Source: Candidatus Poribacteria bacterium | Lineage (GTDB): Bacteria; Poribacteria; WGA-4E; WGA-3G | NCBI GenBank assembly: GCA_009843785.1 | Contig: VYCT01000216.1 | Coordinates: forward strand, 1 to 42,154 | Length of the DNA stretch: 42,154 nt | Reading direction: 5' to 3' | Shown here: in pieces, positions 1-7,116 of the stretch | Position numbering within the stretch: position 1 is the stretch's first letter | How the letters are laid out: each line of letters begins with the position of its first letter | Translations under genes and position numbers: made by a program | Notes under the pieces: model-generated | Database searches by the model: none | What the model was told of the DNA's origin: nothing | Seen by the model: the letters and a program-made list of their open reading frames with translations, nothing else

Positions 1-210
1 GATCTATTTATGGTATACTTATCACTATACTAAAGTTTGGACAATTCCTATCGCTTGTGAGTTGAGATTTCAAAAAGTTGTGTATTTTTCCGCAGGTTGC
101 ACACCTCACAGAACTCTGAGAAAATACTGCCAGTGGAAGAAAGGGTCATATCCATAGAAAACGGTATACCCATTCGCCCGCACTCCAGTTTTCAAAAAGG
201 AGTCTTGAAA

Positions 211-438
211 ATGGAACAGAATAGATTATCTATAGAAGAAATGTTTACCAAATATCCCGATCAATGGCTGTTTATAGTAGACTGTGAGCATGACGAAGCT
301 ACACAATTAGTATCAGGTGTTGTTGCGGTCCATAGTCCGTCCCGTGATGTAATTAATGACTTTTCATCAAAATATAAAGGTGGGGCAGCTATACGTTGGT
401 CCGGTAAACTACCACAGGGGAGATTATACCTTCTGTAA
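211..438 (+). CDS. Small DUF5678-like protein upstream of retropepsin
   Basis: A 75-residue protein of unknown function. It contains the segment EEMFTKYPDQWLFIV, which resembles the start of DUF5678-type small proteins; this is recognition of a pattern, not a search result. The reading frame continues upstream to a TTG at 97, but I chose the ATG at 211 because AAAAAGGAG lies at 195-202, an acceptable distance upstream. The stop codon shares one base with the ATG of the retropepsin-like gene at 438, so the two are almost certainly co-transcribed and translationally coupled. It has no signal peptide and no membrane segment. It may be a regulatory partner or substrate of the protease; that is inference from adjacency only. 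Confidence 0.7.
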   Translation: MEQNRLSIEEMFTKYPDQWLFIVDCEHDEATQLVSGVVAVHSPSRDVINDFSSKYKGGAAIRWSGKLPQGRLYLL

Positions 439-851
439 TGCAGAGTATTCGCTTTCAACCCGTATCTAATTTGATACTGATACCCATTAAAGTGATGGGT
501 ATTGATGGTAATAGTTTCCGTGATATTGAAGTTGTACTGGATACGGGGGCATCAATTACATCGATTTCAACAAATGTCGCTTCGAGTTTGGGATACGATA
601 TCTTAAATCCAGAGCGTACAGAGGAAGTAATAACAGGTAGCGGTATTGAAGAATTAGCAATTATTGAGGTCACAGCACTCACGGCAATAGGACAAACCGT
701 AGAAAATATTGATGTTATGTGTCTTGACTTACATCCGGAAATACACGCTGAAGGTGTGTTAGGTTTAAATTTTTTGTTGAATTTTGATGTTAGTATTTTC
801 TTTTCAAAGGGAATTATTGAACTTGTCAGTCCCGAATTAGATAGATTTTAA
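438..851 (+). CDS. Retropepsin-like aspartic protease
   Basis: A 137-residue protein with the single-domain retroviral-type aspartic protease pattern. The catalytic motif VVLDTGASITSIS lies at about residues 31-43, with D33 or nearby as the catalytic aspartate, and the hydrophobic-hydrophobic-Gly motif GVLGLNFLLNF is near the C-terminus at about residues 107-117. Such enzymes work as homodimers, each monomer giving one aspartate. No signal peptide or membrane segment is visible, so it is probably cytoplasmic. It overlaps the upstream 75-residue gene by one base and is followed within 5 bases by a strong intrinsic terminator, so the two genes form a complete two-gene unit. Physiological substrates of bacterial members are mostly unknown. 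Confidence 0.85.
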   Translation: MQSIRFQPVSNLILIPIKVMGIDGNSFRDIEVVLDTGASITSISTNVASSLGYDILNPERTEEVITGSGIEELAIIEVTALTAIGQTVENIDVMCLDLHPEIHAEGVLGLNFLLNFDVSIFFSKGIIELVSPELDRF

Positions 852-855
852 ATGG

Positions 856-886
856 AAAAGGCTGGTAGAAAATACCAGCCTTTTTT
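856..886 (+). terminator. Rho-independent terminator after retropepsin gene
   Basis: A perfect 12-bp stem, AAAAGGCTGGTA (856-867) paired with TACCAGCCTTTT (873-884), closes a GAAAA loop and runs into TTTTTT at 881-886. It begins 5 bases after the retropepsin stop codon and so ends that two-gene unit. The T-run faces the plus-strand genes; the A-run on the other side could make it weakly bidirectional. Confidence 0.9.
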
Positions 887-930
887 ATATCACAGAGTCG
901 GAATTTATGTGTTCCTCGCGTTACACTCGC

Positions 931-1308
931 GAAATAGATTAAGAATTGGGATTGCCAGCTGGTTCACGCGAACCCGAATTCACCGACAGCGGCGGATTCA
1001 AGACAATGATTTGGCGTGGCAAACTTCCAGAACAGATTAAGGTGCAGCCAGAGTTACACCGTGGCGACCTCGAATTGAGGGTAATAAACTTACTTGCCGA
1101 TGGTCCAATGTCAAGATCCGAATTGTCCCAAAAATTAGGACAGAAGAAGCCTACCGGTCATCTCTACAACGTTATTCGAGACCTTCGGGATGCTCAGATA
1201 ATTGAATACACGTTCCCAGATAAACCCAGAAGTCGAGGGCAGCAGTACCAATTGACAGACAAAGGAAGGAACGAACTCGCCAATCTGAAATCAGGAAATG
1301 CAGTATAA
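931..1308 (+). pseudogene. 3' remnant of ATP-binding/winged-helix (RecG-C-like) protein
   Basis: The readable frame carries the end of a protein of the AlbA_2/HATPase_c_4 type, often annotated as putative ATP-dependent DNA helicase RecG-like transcriptional regulators. The tell-tale stretch is ELGLPAGSREPEFTDSGGF followed by MIWR, and after it a winged-helix segment (about 1070-1290) with RVINLLADGPMSRSELSQKL and a GRNEL end. The conserved frame continues upstream of the first possible start (TTG 946) as E-I-D-stop-E-L-G-L-P, with an in-frame TAA at 940-942, and nothing of the N-terminal AlbA_2 or ATPase domain remains. It is therefore a truncated, decayed gene rather than a complete 120-residue protein. 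A winged-helix fragment could still be expressed. Confidence 0.65.
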
Positions 1309-1310
1309 GA

Positions 1311-1354
1311 TGCAGCCAGAGTTGCAGCCAGAGTTGCAGCCAGAGTTGCAGCCC
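1311..1354 (+). repeat. 12-bp tandem repeat encoding LQPE tetrapeptides
   Basis: The unit TGCAGCCAGAGT is repeated head to tail three times (1311-1346) plus a partial copy. Read from the ATG at 1310 it gives M-QPEL-QPEL-QPEL-QPKL and ends at the TAA at 1391-1393, a 27-residue frame with no visible ribosome site. A related GTGCAGCCAGAGTTA occurs inside the upstream remnant at 1041-1055. This fits the repetitive tails of RecG-like/AlbA_2 proteins and suggests the repeat was part of the C-terminus before decay. Confidence 0.8.
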
Positions 1355-1380
1355 AAGCTGCTACATGTTTCTAATCGTGT

Positions 1381-1440
1381 GACCGAAAACTAATAACTGA
1401 AAGATTTTTTGCAGAAAAATCGTACTGAAAACTGACAACC
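1381..1440. repeat. Interspersed AACTGA-type repeat, copy 1
   Basis: A partial copy of the intergenic repeat family found throughout the window. It holds ACTAATAACTGAAAG, then the palindromic module GATTTTTTGCAGAAAAATC (about 1404-1422), and then GTACTGAAAACTGACAAC. The same palindromic module and flanks recur at 28801-28858. Confidence 0.7.
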
Positions 1441-1475
1441 ATTTATCTAACGTTCCGTGGATAGCGTAGCCAAAT

Positions 1476-1504
1476 TTGTTTTAATCCGCCAAAAGCAGTA
1501 TAAT
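1476..1504 (+). promoter_or_regulatory. Sigma-70-type promoter for the TrpD-like gene
   Basis: TTGTTT at 1476-1481, a 17-base spacer and a perfect TATAAT at 1499-1504. The predicted start point near 1511 gives a leader of about 68 bases before the ATG at 1579. The -10 is perfect and the -35 is half-matched. Confidence 0.65.
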
Positions 1505-1578
1505 AGAACCAATCTTTCTTGTTCAACACGCTGTACGAAAAAATACGATTAAAACTATCCACGGAGAATATTGAAAAA

Positions 1579-3054
1579 ATGGCAGATTTTGATTCACTTT
1601 CATACACACCAACATATCCGGGGCCGAATGATGACGTGCTTGAGGCACAGGCACGCGTTTGCACAGGGCCGCATCAGACCCGTCCGTTGGGTGTGAACCC
1701 CTCGGATTTCCCGCAACCGGCACCGATTCTTGAAATAGTTTTAAAATCGATAACGGGTAAACTCGCAACATCGGATGCTGCGTCGGCGGCACAGATGGGT
1801 GCGTTCTTTGCGGCGATGACGCTCCGCGCCTACTTCCCAGAAGCAACACAATGGAGTCCGGCAGAAGCAGCGGCATTTCGTAAATATCACTCGGCATTGA
1901 CGGAACAACTGCCACCGGAAATTCGATACCTCATGAATCCTGAACAGGGTTATGTTCCCGCGAACGCGACAGAAGCGGTTGTCGTGAACGCACTGGAAAA
2001 GATTTTACGGGCAAAACATTTAAGTTATACCGAAACGCGTGAGATGTGCGAAGCGATCCTTAGCGACGCTGTTAACCCTGCGCTCAAAGGTGCCGCACTT
2101 ATCGGGCAACGGATGAACCGTGAAACTTACGAAGAGGTCAGAGGTTATCTTGACGCGTTCTTCGGACCGGAAGCCGTTCAGCCAATCAATGTTGACGGGT
2201 TAACGCATTTCGGGCAGCCCTACGATGGGGCAACGCGCTATTTTCGGCCGACACTGTTTGTCGCAGCAGTGCGCGCTGCACTCGGTGAGGCATCGCTCCT
2301 TCATAGTGTAGACGCAATGCCGCCGAAAAATGGTGTGACAGAGGAGACAATTTTAAAAACACTCGGTGCGAACACACACCTATCGCTCCCGCAGACAGCA
2401 TCACTGATTACAGACGCATCGGTGGGGTTTGGGTATATCAGTCAGCGTGAATATTGTCGTGCCGCATACGATTTGCGTGAATTGCGGGTGCATATCAAGA
2501 AACGTCCGCCTTGGGCAGCGACGGAAAAAGCACAGCAGTTCTTTACGGCACGGGAGTCGAATTATATGGTCCTTGGTTACTACCATATCGGTTATGAAAA
2601 ACCGCTGCTGCAATTGGCGTGGGAACGTGGTTGTGATGCGGCGGTTGCTATCAAAGGTGAGGAAGGCACAAGCCACTATGCGCTTCGTCTTGGAAAGCCT
2701 TCTACCAGCGATAGGATGGCGGTTAACTATTCACAAGGGTTTCGGTGTGTGAGTGATGTGCGCGAAGACTTCGCGATGGATATAGACCCAGGGGTTTATG
2801 GCTTCGAGTATACGCGGAGCCCACGTCCAGAAGTTGTCAGTGCAGAAGCGTTTGCGAAATTAGGCGTGGCGGCACTATCGGGTGAAAAAGGGCATATTTA
2901 CGATAGGATCCTGCTGAATACGGCGATGGTAGATTATCTGTTAGGGATTTGTCCTGAACCTGCGGAGGCACTTGCCCGGACGCGGACAGTGATGGATAAC
3001 GGGCGCGCGCTGGAACATCTGCGAGCGTATGTTAGAGAGAGCCATCGGGTATAG
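1579..3054 (+). CDS. Anthranilate phosphoribosyltransferase-like protein (GT family 3)
   Basis: A 491-residue protein of the TrpD/nucleoside-phosphorylase-like fold. The C-terminal part carries VGFGYISQ, ELRVHIKKRPPW, GYYHIGYEKPLL (near residue 333) and AVAIKGEEGTSHYALR, typical of TrpD homologues outside trp operons. The N-terminal part appears to hold two helical segments like the glycosyltransferase-3 N-domain (about residues 35-85 and 130-190), so the protein is about 150 residues longer than TrpD (about 340). The canonical PRPP-binding GTGGD motif is missing; GQPYDGATRYFRPT stands where it would be expected. I chose ATG 1579, preceded by CGGAG, over an upstream TTG (1519). There are no trp genes nearby, so a role in tryptophan synthesis is unlikely. 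The substrate is unknown. Confidence 0.8.
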   Translation: MADFDSLSYTPTYPGPNDDVLEAQARVCTGPHQTRPLGVNPSDFPQPAPILEIVLKSITGKLATSDAASAAQMGAFFAAMTLRAYFPEATQWSPAEAAAFRKYHSALTEQLPPEIRYLMNPEQGYVPANATEAVVVNALEKILRAKHLSYTETREMCEAILSDAVNPALKGAALIGQRMNRETYEEVRGYLDAFFGPEAVQPINVDGLTHFGQPYDGATRYFRPTLFVAAVRAALGEASLLHSVDAMPPKNGVTEETILKTLGANTHLSLPQTASLITDASVGFGYISQREYCRAAYDLRELRVHIKKRPPWAATEKAQQFFTARESNYMVLGYYHIGYEKPLLQLAWERGCDAAVAIKGEEGTSHYALRLGKPSTSDRMAVNYSQGFRCVSDVREDFAMDIDPGVYGFEYTRSPRPEVVSAEAFAKLGVAALSGEKGHIYDRILLNTAMVDYLLGICPEPAEALARTRTVMDNGRALEHLRAYVRESHRV

Positions 3055-3145
3055 CATTTTGTCTGCATCAACAAACAACTCGCCTCATAAGACAGAATGC
3101 GTAAGTCCTAATAAAATGTTTAAAACGAAATAGAGGTTACATTTA

Positions 3146-4060
3146 ATGCAACTCGGATTTGTGAGCGCGATTTTGCCGGAACAGTCGTTAGCAGAGGTTG
3201 TCCAATTCGCTGCGGATACCGGCTTTGATTGCGTCGAATTGATGTGCTGGCCCAAGGGAAAAGCGGAACGGCGTTATGCCGGTGTTACACACGTTGATGT
3301 ATCGGAACTTTCCGAAGCGGAAGCCGATAAAATCCTACAATGCGTCTCGGATGCGGGGATAACGATCAGCGGTTTAGGCTACTATCCAAACCCACTCACA
3401 CCTGATGAAACCGAAGCGGCGATCTACAGCGAACACCTCAAAAAGTTGATTCTGGCAGCAGAACATCTCTCGCTGGACATCGTGAATACGTTTATCGGCA
3501 GAGATCAGACACGCACGATAGATGAGAATTGGCACCGCTTTAAGCAGGTCTGGGTGCCGCTCATTCAATTTGCTGTCGACCACGGCATCCGTATCGGGAT
3601 TGAGAATTGCCCGATGTTTTTCACCGAGGACGAATGGCCCGCTGGTCAAAACCTTGCTTACTGCCCCGCCATCTGGGAACGGATGTTTGAGGAGATCCCC
3701 GCCCCGAATTTCGGACTCAATTTCGACCCGTCCCACTTTATATGGCTCCAGATGGACTATCTGAAACCGCTCGTTACCTTTGCTGATCGCATCTTTCATG
3801 TGCATGCGAAGGATGTCCGGTTAGACAGGACAAAACTTGATGAAGTCGGTATCCTCGCAACCCCCTTGTCTTATCATACGCCGAAACTGCCCGGACTTGG
3901 CGATGTCGATTGGGGACGTTTCTTCTCTGTCTTGAGCGATACGGGGTACAACGGTGCGGTTTGTGTTGAAGTGGAAGATCGGGCTTATGAGGAGACGTTA
4001 GAGACACGGCAGCGGGCTTTAAGCCAAAGTCATATCTTTCTGAGACAGTTCATAGGTTGA
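3146..4060 (+). CDS. Sugar phosphate isomerase/epimerase, TIM-barrel
   Basis: A 304-residue protein of the xylose-isomerase-like TIM-barrel family (AP endonuclease 2 fold). It starts [19 protein letters not shown] and shows [44 protein letters not shown] and [10 protein letters not shown], which together supply the Glu, Asp, His and Glu ligands that bind the catalytic divalent metal. The length is normal for the family. The ATG at 3146 is preceded by AGAGGTT at 3132-3138. It stands alone between the TrpD-like gene and a hairpin repeat. The family isomerises or epimerises sugars and inositols (IolE/IolI-like); the specific substrate cannot be read from sequence. Confidence 0.9.
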   Translation: MQLGFVSAILPEQSLAEVVQFAADTGFDCVELMCWPKGKAERRYAGVTHVDVSELSEAEADKILQCVSDAGITISGLGYYPNPLTPDETEAAIYSEHLKKLILAAEHLSLDIVNTFIGRDQTRTIDENWHRFKQVWVPLIQFAVDHGIRIGIENCPMFFTEDEWPAGQNLAYCPAIWERMFEEIPAPNFGLNFDPSHFIWLQMDYLKPLVTFADRIFHVHAKDVRLDRTKLDEVGILATPLSYHTPKLPGLGDVDWGRFFSVLSDTGYNGAVCVEVEDRAYEETLETRQRALSQSHIFLRQFIG

Positions 4061-4068
4061 GACGGGAG

Positions 4069-4180
4069 TAGTTAATAGTTAATGGTTAATAGTTATAAGT
4101 TAAAGAAGATTTGGGGACATCAAGTCCCATGGGGTCCCCTTAACGGTCTCTTAACTTATAATTTATAACTTATAACTGAA
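4069..4180. repeat. Interspersed hairpin repeat, copy 2
   Basis: A large imperfect inverted repeat. The left arm AGTTATAAGTTAAAGAAGA (about 4091-4109) pairs with the right arm CTCTTAACTTATAATTTATAACT at about 4148-4170. Inside it GGGGAC (4113-4118) pairs with GTCCCC (4134-4139). Heptad-like TTAATAG/TTATAAC units flank it. It fills almost the whole gap between the isomerase and BioF-like genes, and its right edge reaches the BioF-like start codon, which lacks a clear ribosome site. Confidence 0.75.
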
Positions 4181-4185
4181 TAACG

Positions 4186-5361
4186 ATGAATAGCCAGGAT
4201 TGGTTGGACACAGAATGCGCGGCACTGGAACAAGCAGGCTTACGCCGTCACCTCCGTACGGTCATGAGTGCGCCCACAGGCACAATCCATCTTGATGGAC
4301 GCGATGTCGTGCTGCTCGGCTCAAACAATTATTTAGGTTTAAGCACACACCCGCAGGTGATTGCCGCTGCTGTTGAGGCGACGCAAGTTTTCGGCACAGG
4401 CGCAAGCGGCTCGCGTCTCATCTCCGGGAACAGTGAACTCTATACAACATTAGAAACCAACCTCGCCAAAACGAAGAATACCGAAGCCGCACTCGTCTTT
4501 AGTTCAGGATATGCTGCCAATACAAGTATCATTCCGGTCCTTGCAGGCGATGGTGATCTCATCTTAAGCGACACGCTCAACCACGCCAGCATCATTGACG
4601 GATGTCGGCTCAGTCGCGCCACAACCCAGGTTTATCAACACTGCGATGTCGAACACCTTAAGATCTTACTCTCCGAAGCCGCGGCGTTTCGGCGGAGGCT
4701 TATCGTGACAGACGGCGTTTTCAGTATGGACGGCGATATCGCGCCACTCCCGGATATTTACGAAGTCGCTACACGCTACGACGCGATGTTACTGGTAGAT
4801 GATGCTCACGGGTTTGGTGTGTTAGGGAAAGATGGAAGCGGAACTGTCTCACATTTTGGGTTGGATGGCGAAGGCATCATTCAGATGGGTACCCTTAGCA
4901 AAGCTATCGGCACACTCGGCGGATATATTGCGGGAAGGCACGCGTTGGTTGAATTGCTCATCAACAAGGCGCGCGGTTTTATCTTTACAACAGGGCTGCC
5001 ACCTGCGACTTTAGCAGCAGCGAATGCTGCCCTTGATGTGATACGTTCTTCACCGGATTTACGACAACGTCTGTTCTCGCACGCGAAATGTCTCAAAACG
5101 GCGTTGACCCATTTAGGGTATACATTATTGCCGAGTGAAACACAGATCCTTCCGGTCGTATTGGGAAGTCCGCAACGGGCAACAAGAATCGCGGATGCCT
5201 TACTCGTCAAGGGCGTGTTCGCCCCAGCGATCCGCCCCCCAGCGGTGCCGCCGAACACGAGTCGTTTAAGGCTTACCCTCATGGCAACACACACCGATGC
5301 AGAGATACAGCAAGCAATTACGGCATTTACGGCGGTTTCCTCAAATCCTAGTCATCAGTAG
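4186..5361 (+). CDS. bioF: 8-amino-7-oxononanoate synthase-like alpha-oxoamine synthase
   Basis: A 391-residue fold-type I PLP enzyme of the BioF/KBL family, which condenses an acyl thioester with an amino acid and releases CO2. Family landmarks: GSNNYLGLSTHP, GASGSRLISGNS, ALVFSSGYAANTS, HASIIDGCRLSRA, DGVFSMDGDIAPL, VDDAHGFGVLG, and the PLP-binding lysine in GTLSKAIGTLGGYIAG (K239). Length matches BioF (about 385). No other biotin genes are present in the window, so 2-amino-3-ketobutyrate CoA ligase or another alpha-oxoamine synthase is possible; BioF is the best guess. It starts at the ATG at 4186 with no clear Shine-Dalgarno, right against the repeat. Confidence 0.82.
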   Translation: MNSQDWLDTECAALEQAGLRRHLRTVMSAPTGTIHLDGRDVVLLGSNNYLGLSTHPQVIAAAVEATQVFGTGASGSRLISGNSELYTTLETNLAKTKNTEAALVFSSGYAANTSIIPVLAGDGDLILSDTLNHASIIDGCRLSRATTQVYQHCDVEHLKILLSEAAAFRRRLIVTDGVFSMDGDIAPLPDIYEVATRYDAMLLVDDAHGFGVLGKDGSGTVSHFGLDGEGIIQMGTLSKAIGTLGGYIAGRHALVELLINKARGFIFTTGLPPATLAAANAALDVIRSSPDLRQRLFSHAKCLKTALTHLGYTLLPSETQILPVVLGSPQRATRIADALLVKGVFAPAIRPPAVPPNTSRLRLTLMATHTDAEIQQAITAFTAVSSNPSHQ

Positions 5362-5366
5362 TCCCC

Positions 5367-5395
5367 TTGAATTTTTTCTTCCTTCGTGCTAAACT
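5367..5395 (+). promoter_or_regulatory. Extended -10 promoter for the cupin gene
   Basis: TTGAAT at 5367-5372, 17 bases, and TAAACT at 5390-5395 preceded by TGC. The predicted start point is near 5402. This is the same architecture as the promoters at 13357, 18125 and 33907. It also shows that the in-frame TTG at 5367 is a -35 element rather than a start codon. Confidence 0.65.
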
Positions 5396-5426
5396 GGGGC
5401 AAATCTTAAGAAAAAGCGACGGATCA

Positions 5427-5843
5427 ATGATGCCTACAAAAGCACATGTCATCGATTTTGGAAAACAGAACCCTATTGACCGCGGGACCGGCGTGAAAAC
5501 CGTCCCGTTAGCCGGTAAATGGCTCGACTCCACTTCACTCACCAACGGTGTGACGATGTTTGAACCGGGTGCAGCGATCGCACGCCACTACCATAACTGT
5601 GATGAATCTGTCACGATTCTTGAAGGCGAAGCCGCCTGCGAGGTTGATGGCGAAGTCTTTACGATGAAAGCATACGATACGACCTTCGTCCCCGCTGGCA
5701 TCCCGCATCGGTTCTGGAATGATAGCGACGCGCCTATGAAAATTTTGTGGACGTATGCCTCTGTCACCGTGACCCGAACGTTTACGGAGACCGGTGAAAC
5801 AGTAGGGCACTTGTCAGCTGGAGATCAGGCAGTCGTTACCTAA
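5427..5843 (+). CDS. Small cupin-domain protein
   Basis: A 138-residue single-domain cupin. Motif 1 is seen as PGAAIARHYHNCDESVTILEG, with the HxHxxxE-like metal ligands, and motif 2 as DTTFVPAGIPHRFWN, with the conserved PxGxxH. Between them is a normal beta-barrel core. The start is placed at ATG 5427 (ATG 5430 is equally possible), because a promoter occupies 5367-5395 and the longer TTG-started version has a low-complexity N-terminus. It is followed after 21 bases by the M20 peptidase gene, so the two are probably co-transcribed. Small cupins of this kind bind metal and act as dioxygenases, isomerases or ligand sensors; no specific reaction can be assigned. Confidence 0.85.
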   Translation: MMPTKAHVIDFGKQNPIDRGTGVKTVPLAGKWLDSTSLTNGVTMFEPGAAIARHYHNCDESVTILEGEAACEVDGEVFTMKAYDTTFVPAGIPHRFWNDSDAPMKILWTYASVTVTRTFTETGETVGHLSAGDQAVVT

Positions 5844-5864
5844 CAGCGACTCAGGAGACCTAAA

Positions 5865-7103
5865 ATGCCCGTACAAGACTATATCAAGGACAATCAAGCC
5901 GCGCTTTGTGCGTTGCTGCAGCAACTCGTCAGGATTCCTACTGTCAATCCGCCCGGCGAAAATTATGCCGAGATTGTTGGGCTACTTGCGGCAAAATGCA
6001 AGGCGTTGGGGATGCGTACACAAATTGCCAAGGTCCCGAAACGGCGTGCTGAGCAGATTATCCCAAACGCCGATAGCCATCCACGGCTAAACCTCATCGC
6101 GCGTTGGGATGTCGGCGCAGAAAAGACAGTGCATTTCAACGCACACTACGATGTCGTCCCCGTTGCAGGGGAGTGGCGGTTCGGTGATCCGTTCAGCGGT
6201 GAGATTGATGGCGAGTGGCTTTACGGACGCGGTGCTGATGATATGAAGGATGCCATTGCTGCACTCCTATTTGCAATCAAAGCCGTTCAAGAGACCGACA
6301 CAAAACCGAAGTTCAACGTTGAATGCTCATTTACCTGCGATGAAGAGACCGGCGGACAGTTGGGGGCGGGGTATATTGTCGAAGAAGGTTTGGTTAATGC
6401 GGACTATGTTGTTAATTGCGAGGGCGGTGCGGAGATGAACATCGGTAACGGACACAACGGTGTCCTCTGGTTGGAAATTGAGGTCAAGGGCAAAGCCGCG
6501 CACGGCGCCCAGCCGGATAAGGGCATAAACGCCTTTGAGAAGACTGCAGAACTTGTTACAGCACTCCAACGGGTTAAACGGAATTTAAAATCGCCGGAAC
6601 GAGCATTTAAACTCCCCGATGGCAGCGATCGTTATCCGACGTTGAACATCGGTGGGACGTTTCGTGGCACCGATGGCGACAAAGTCAACACTGTCCCGGC
6701 AAGCCTCACGTTCTCGATTGACCGACGGATTACGCCGAATGAGGAACTTGAGTTTGCTGAACTCGAATTGCGGGAGGCGATTTCTGGGGCATGCCAATAC
6801 TATCCGGATCTGGAGGCAGAGGCACGCGCGATCCTGCGCATTGAACCGTGCTTGACAGATACCGCTTCGCCAATAGCACAAGCGTTCGCCGATGCGGTAC
6901 GTATTGTCCGCTTCAATCAACCAAAATTTAAAGGCACTACAGGGTTTACGGACTTGCACTATTTCGTCAATTCAGGCTTGCCCGGAGTTGGCTATGGACC
7001 ACGCGGTGAGGGCGGACATGCCATCAATGAGCGCGTAAATATTCCCGATCTCGTCAGAACCTCCGCTATCTATGCAACCTTCATGACCCGCGCTGAATTG
7101 TAA
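5865..7103 (+). CDS. M20 family metallopeptidase (ArgE/DapE-like deacylase)
   Basis: A 412-residue two-domain zinc hydrolase of the ArgE/DapE/CPG2 family. Metal ligands and catalytic residues are visible: H94 and D96 in AHYDVVP, the bridging aspartate in GRGADDMKD (D125/D126), and the general base in DEETGG (E160/E161). The dimerisation domain begins near EVKGKAAHGAQP (about residue 205), and the final ligand lies in YGPRGEGGHAINERV near the end. ATG 5865 is preceded by CAGGAG. Members hydrolyse amide bonds of N-acyl amino acids or dipeptides in the cytoplasm. The substrate cannot be assigned, as there is no arginine or lysine pathway gene nearby. The WD40 array begins 13 bases downstream. 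Confidence 0.9.
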   Translation: MPVQDYIKDNQAALCALLQQLVRIPTVNPPGENYAEIVGLLAAKCKALGMRTQIAKVPKRRAEQIIPNADSHPRLNLIARWDVGAEKTVHFNAHYDVVPVAGEWRFGDPFSGEIDGEWLYGRGADDMKDAIAALLFAIKAVQETDTKPKFNVECSFTCDEETGGQLGAGYIVEEGLVNADYVVNCEGGAEMNIGNGHNGVLWLEIEVKGKAAHGAQPDKGINAFEKTAELVTALQRVKRNLKSPERAFKLPDGSDRYPTLNIGGTFRGTDGDKVNTVPASLTFSIDRRITPNEELEFAELELREAISGACQYYPDLEAEARAILRIEPCLTDTASPIAQAFADAVRIVRFNQPKFKGTTGFTDLHYFVNSGLPGVGYGPRGEGGHAINERVNIPDLVRTSAIYATFMTRAEL

Positions 7104-7116
7104 TCTTGAAGATATG

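Noticed and set aside
852-1040. A 62-codon frame across the terminator
   Set aside because: It runs through the hairpin and an unrelated frame of the decayed gene; not protein-like.
1311-1354. Regular short repeats that might be a CRISPR array
   Set aside because: The unit is 12 bases with no spacers; it is a coding-type microsatellite.
2401-2676. Minus-strand open frame of 91 codons in the TrpD-like gene
   Set aside because: Antisense shadow of a clear coding region without start signal or recognisable domain.
5367-5426. Longer TTG-started version of the cupin protein
   Set aside because: TTG 5367 is the -35 element of a promoter whose transcript starts near 5402, after that codon.
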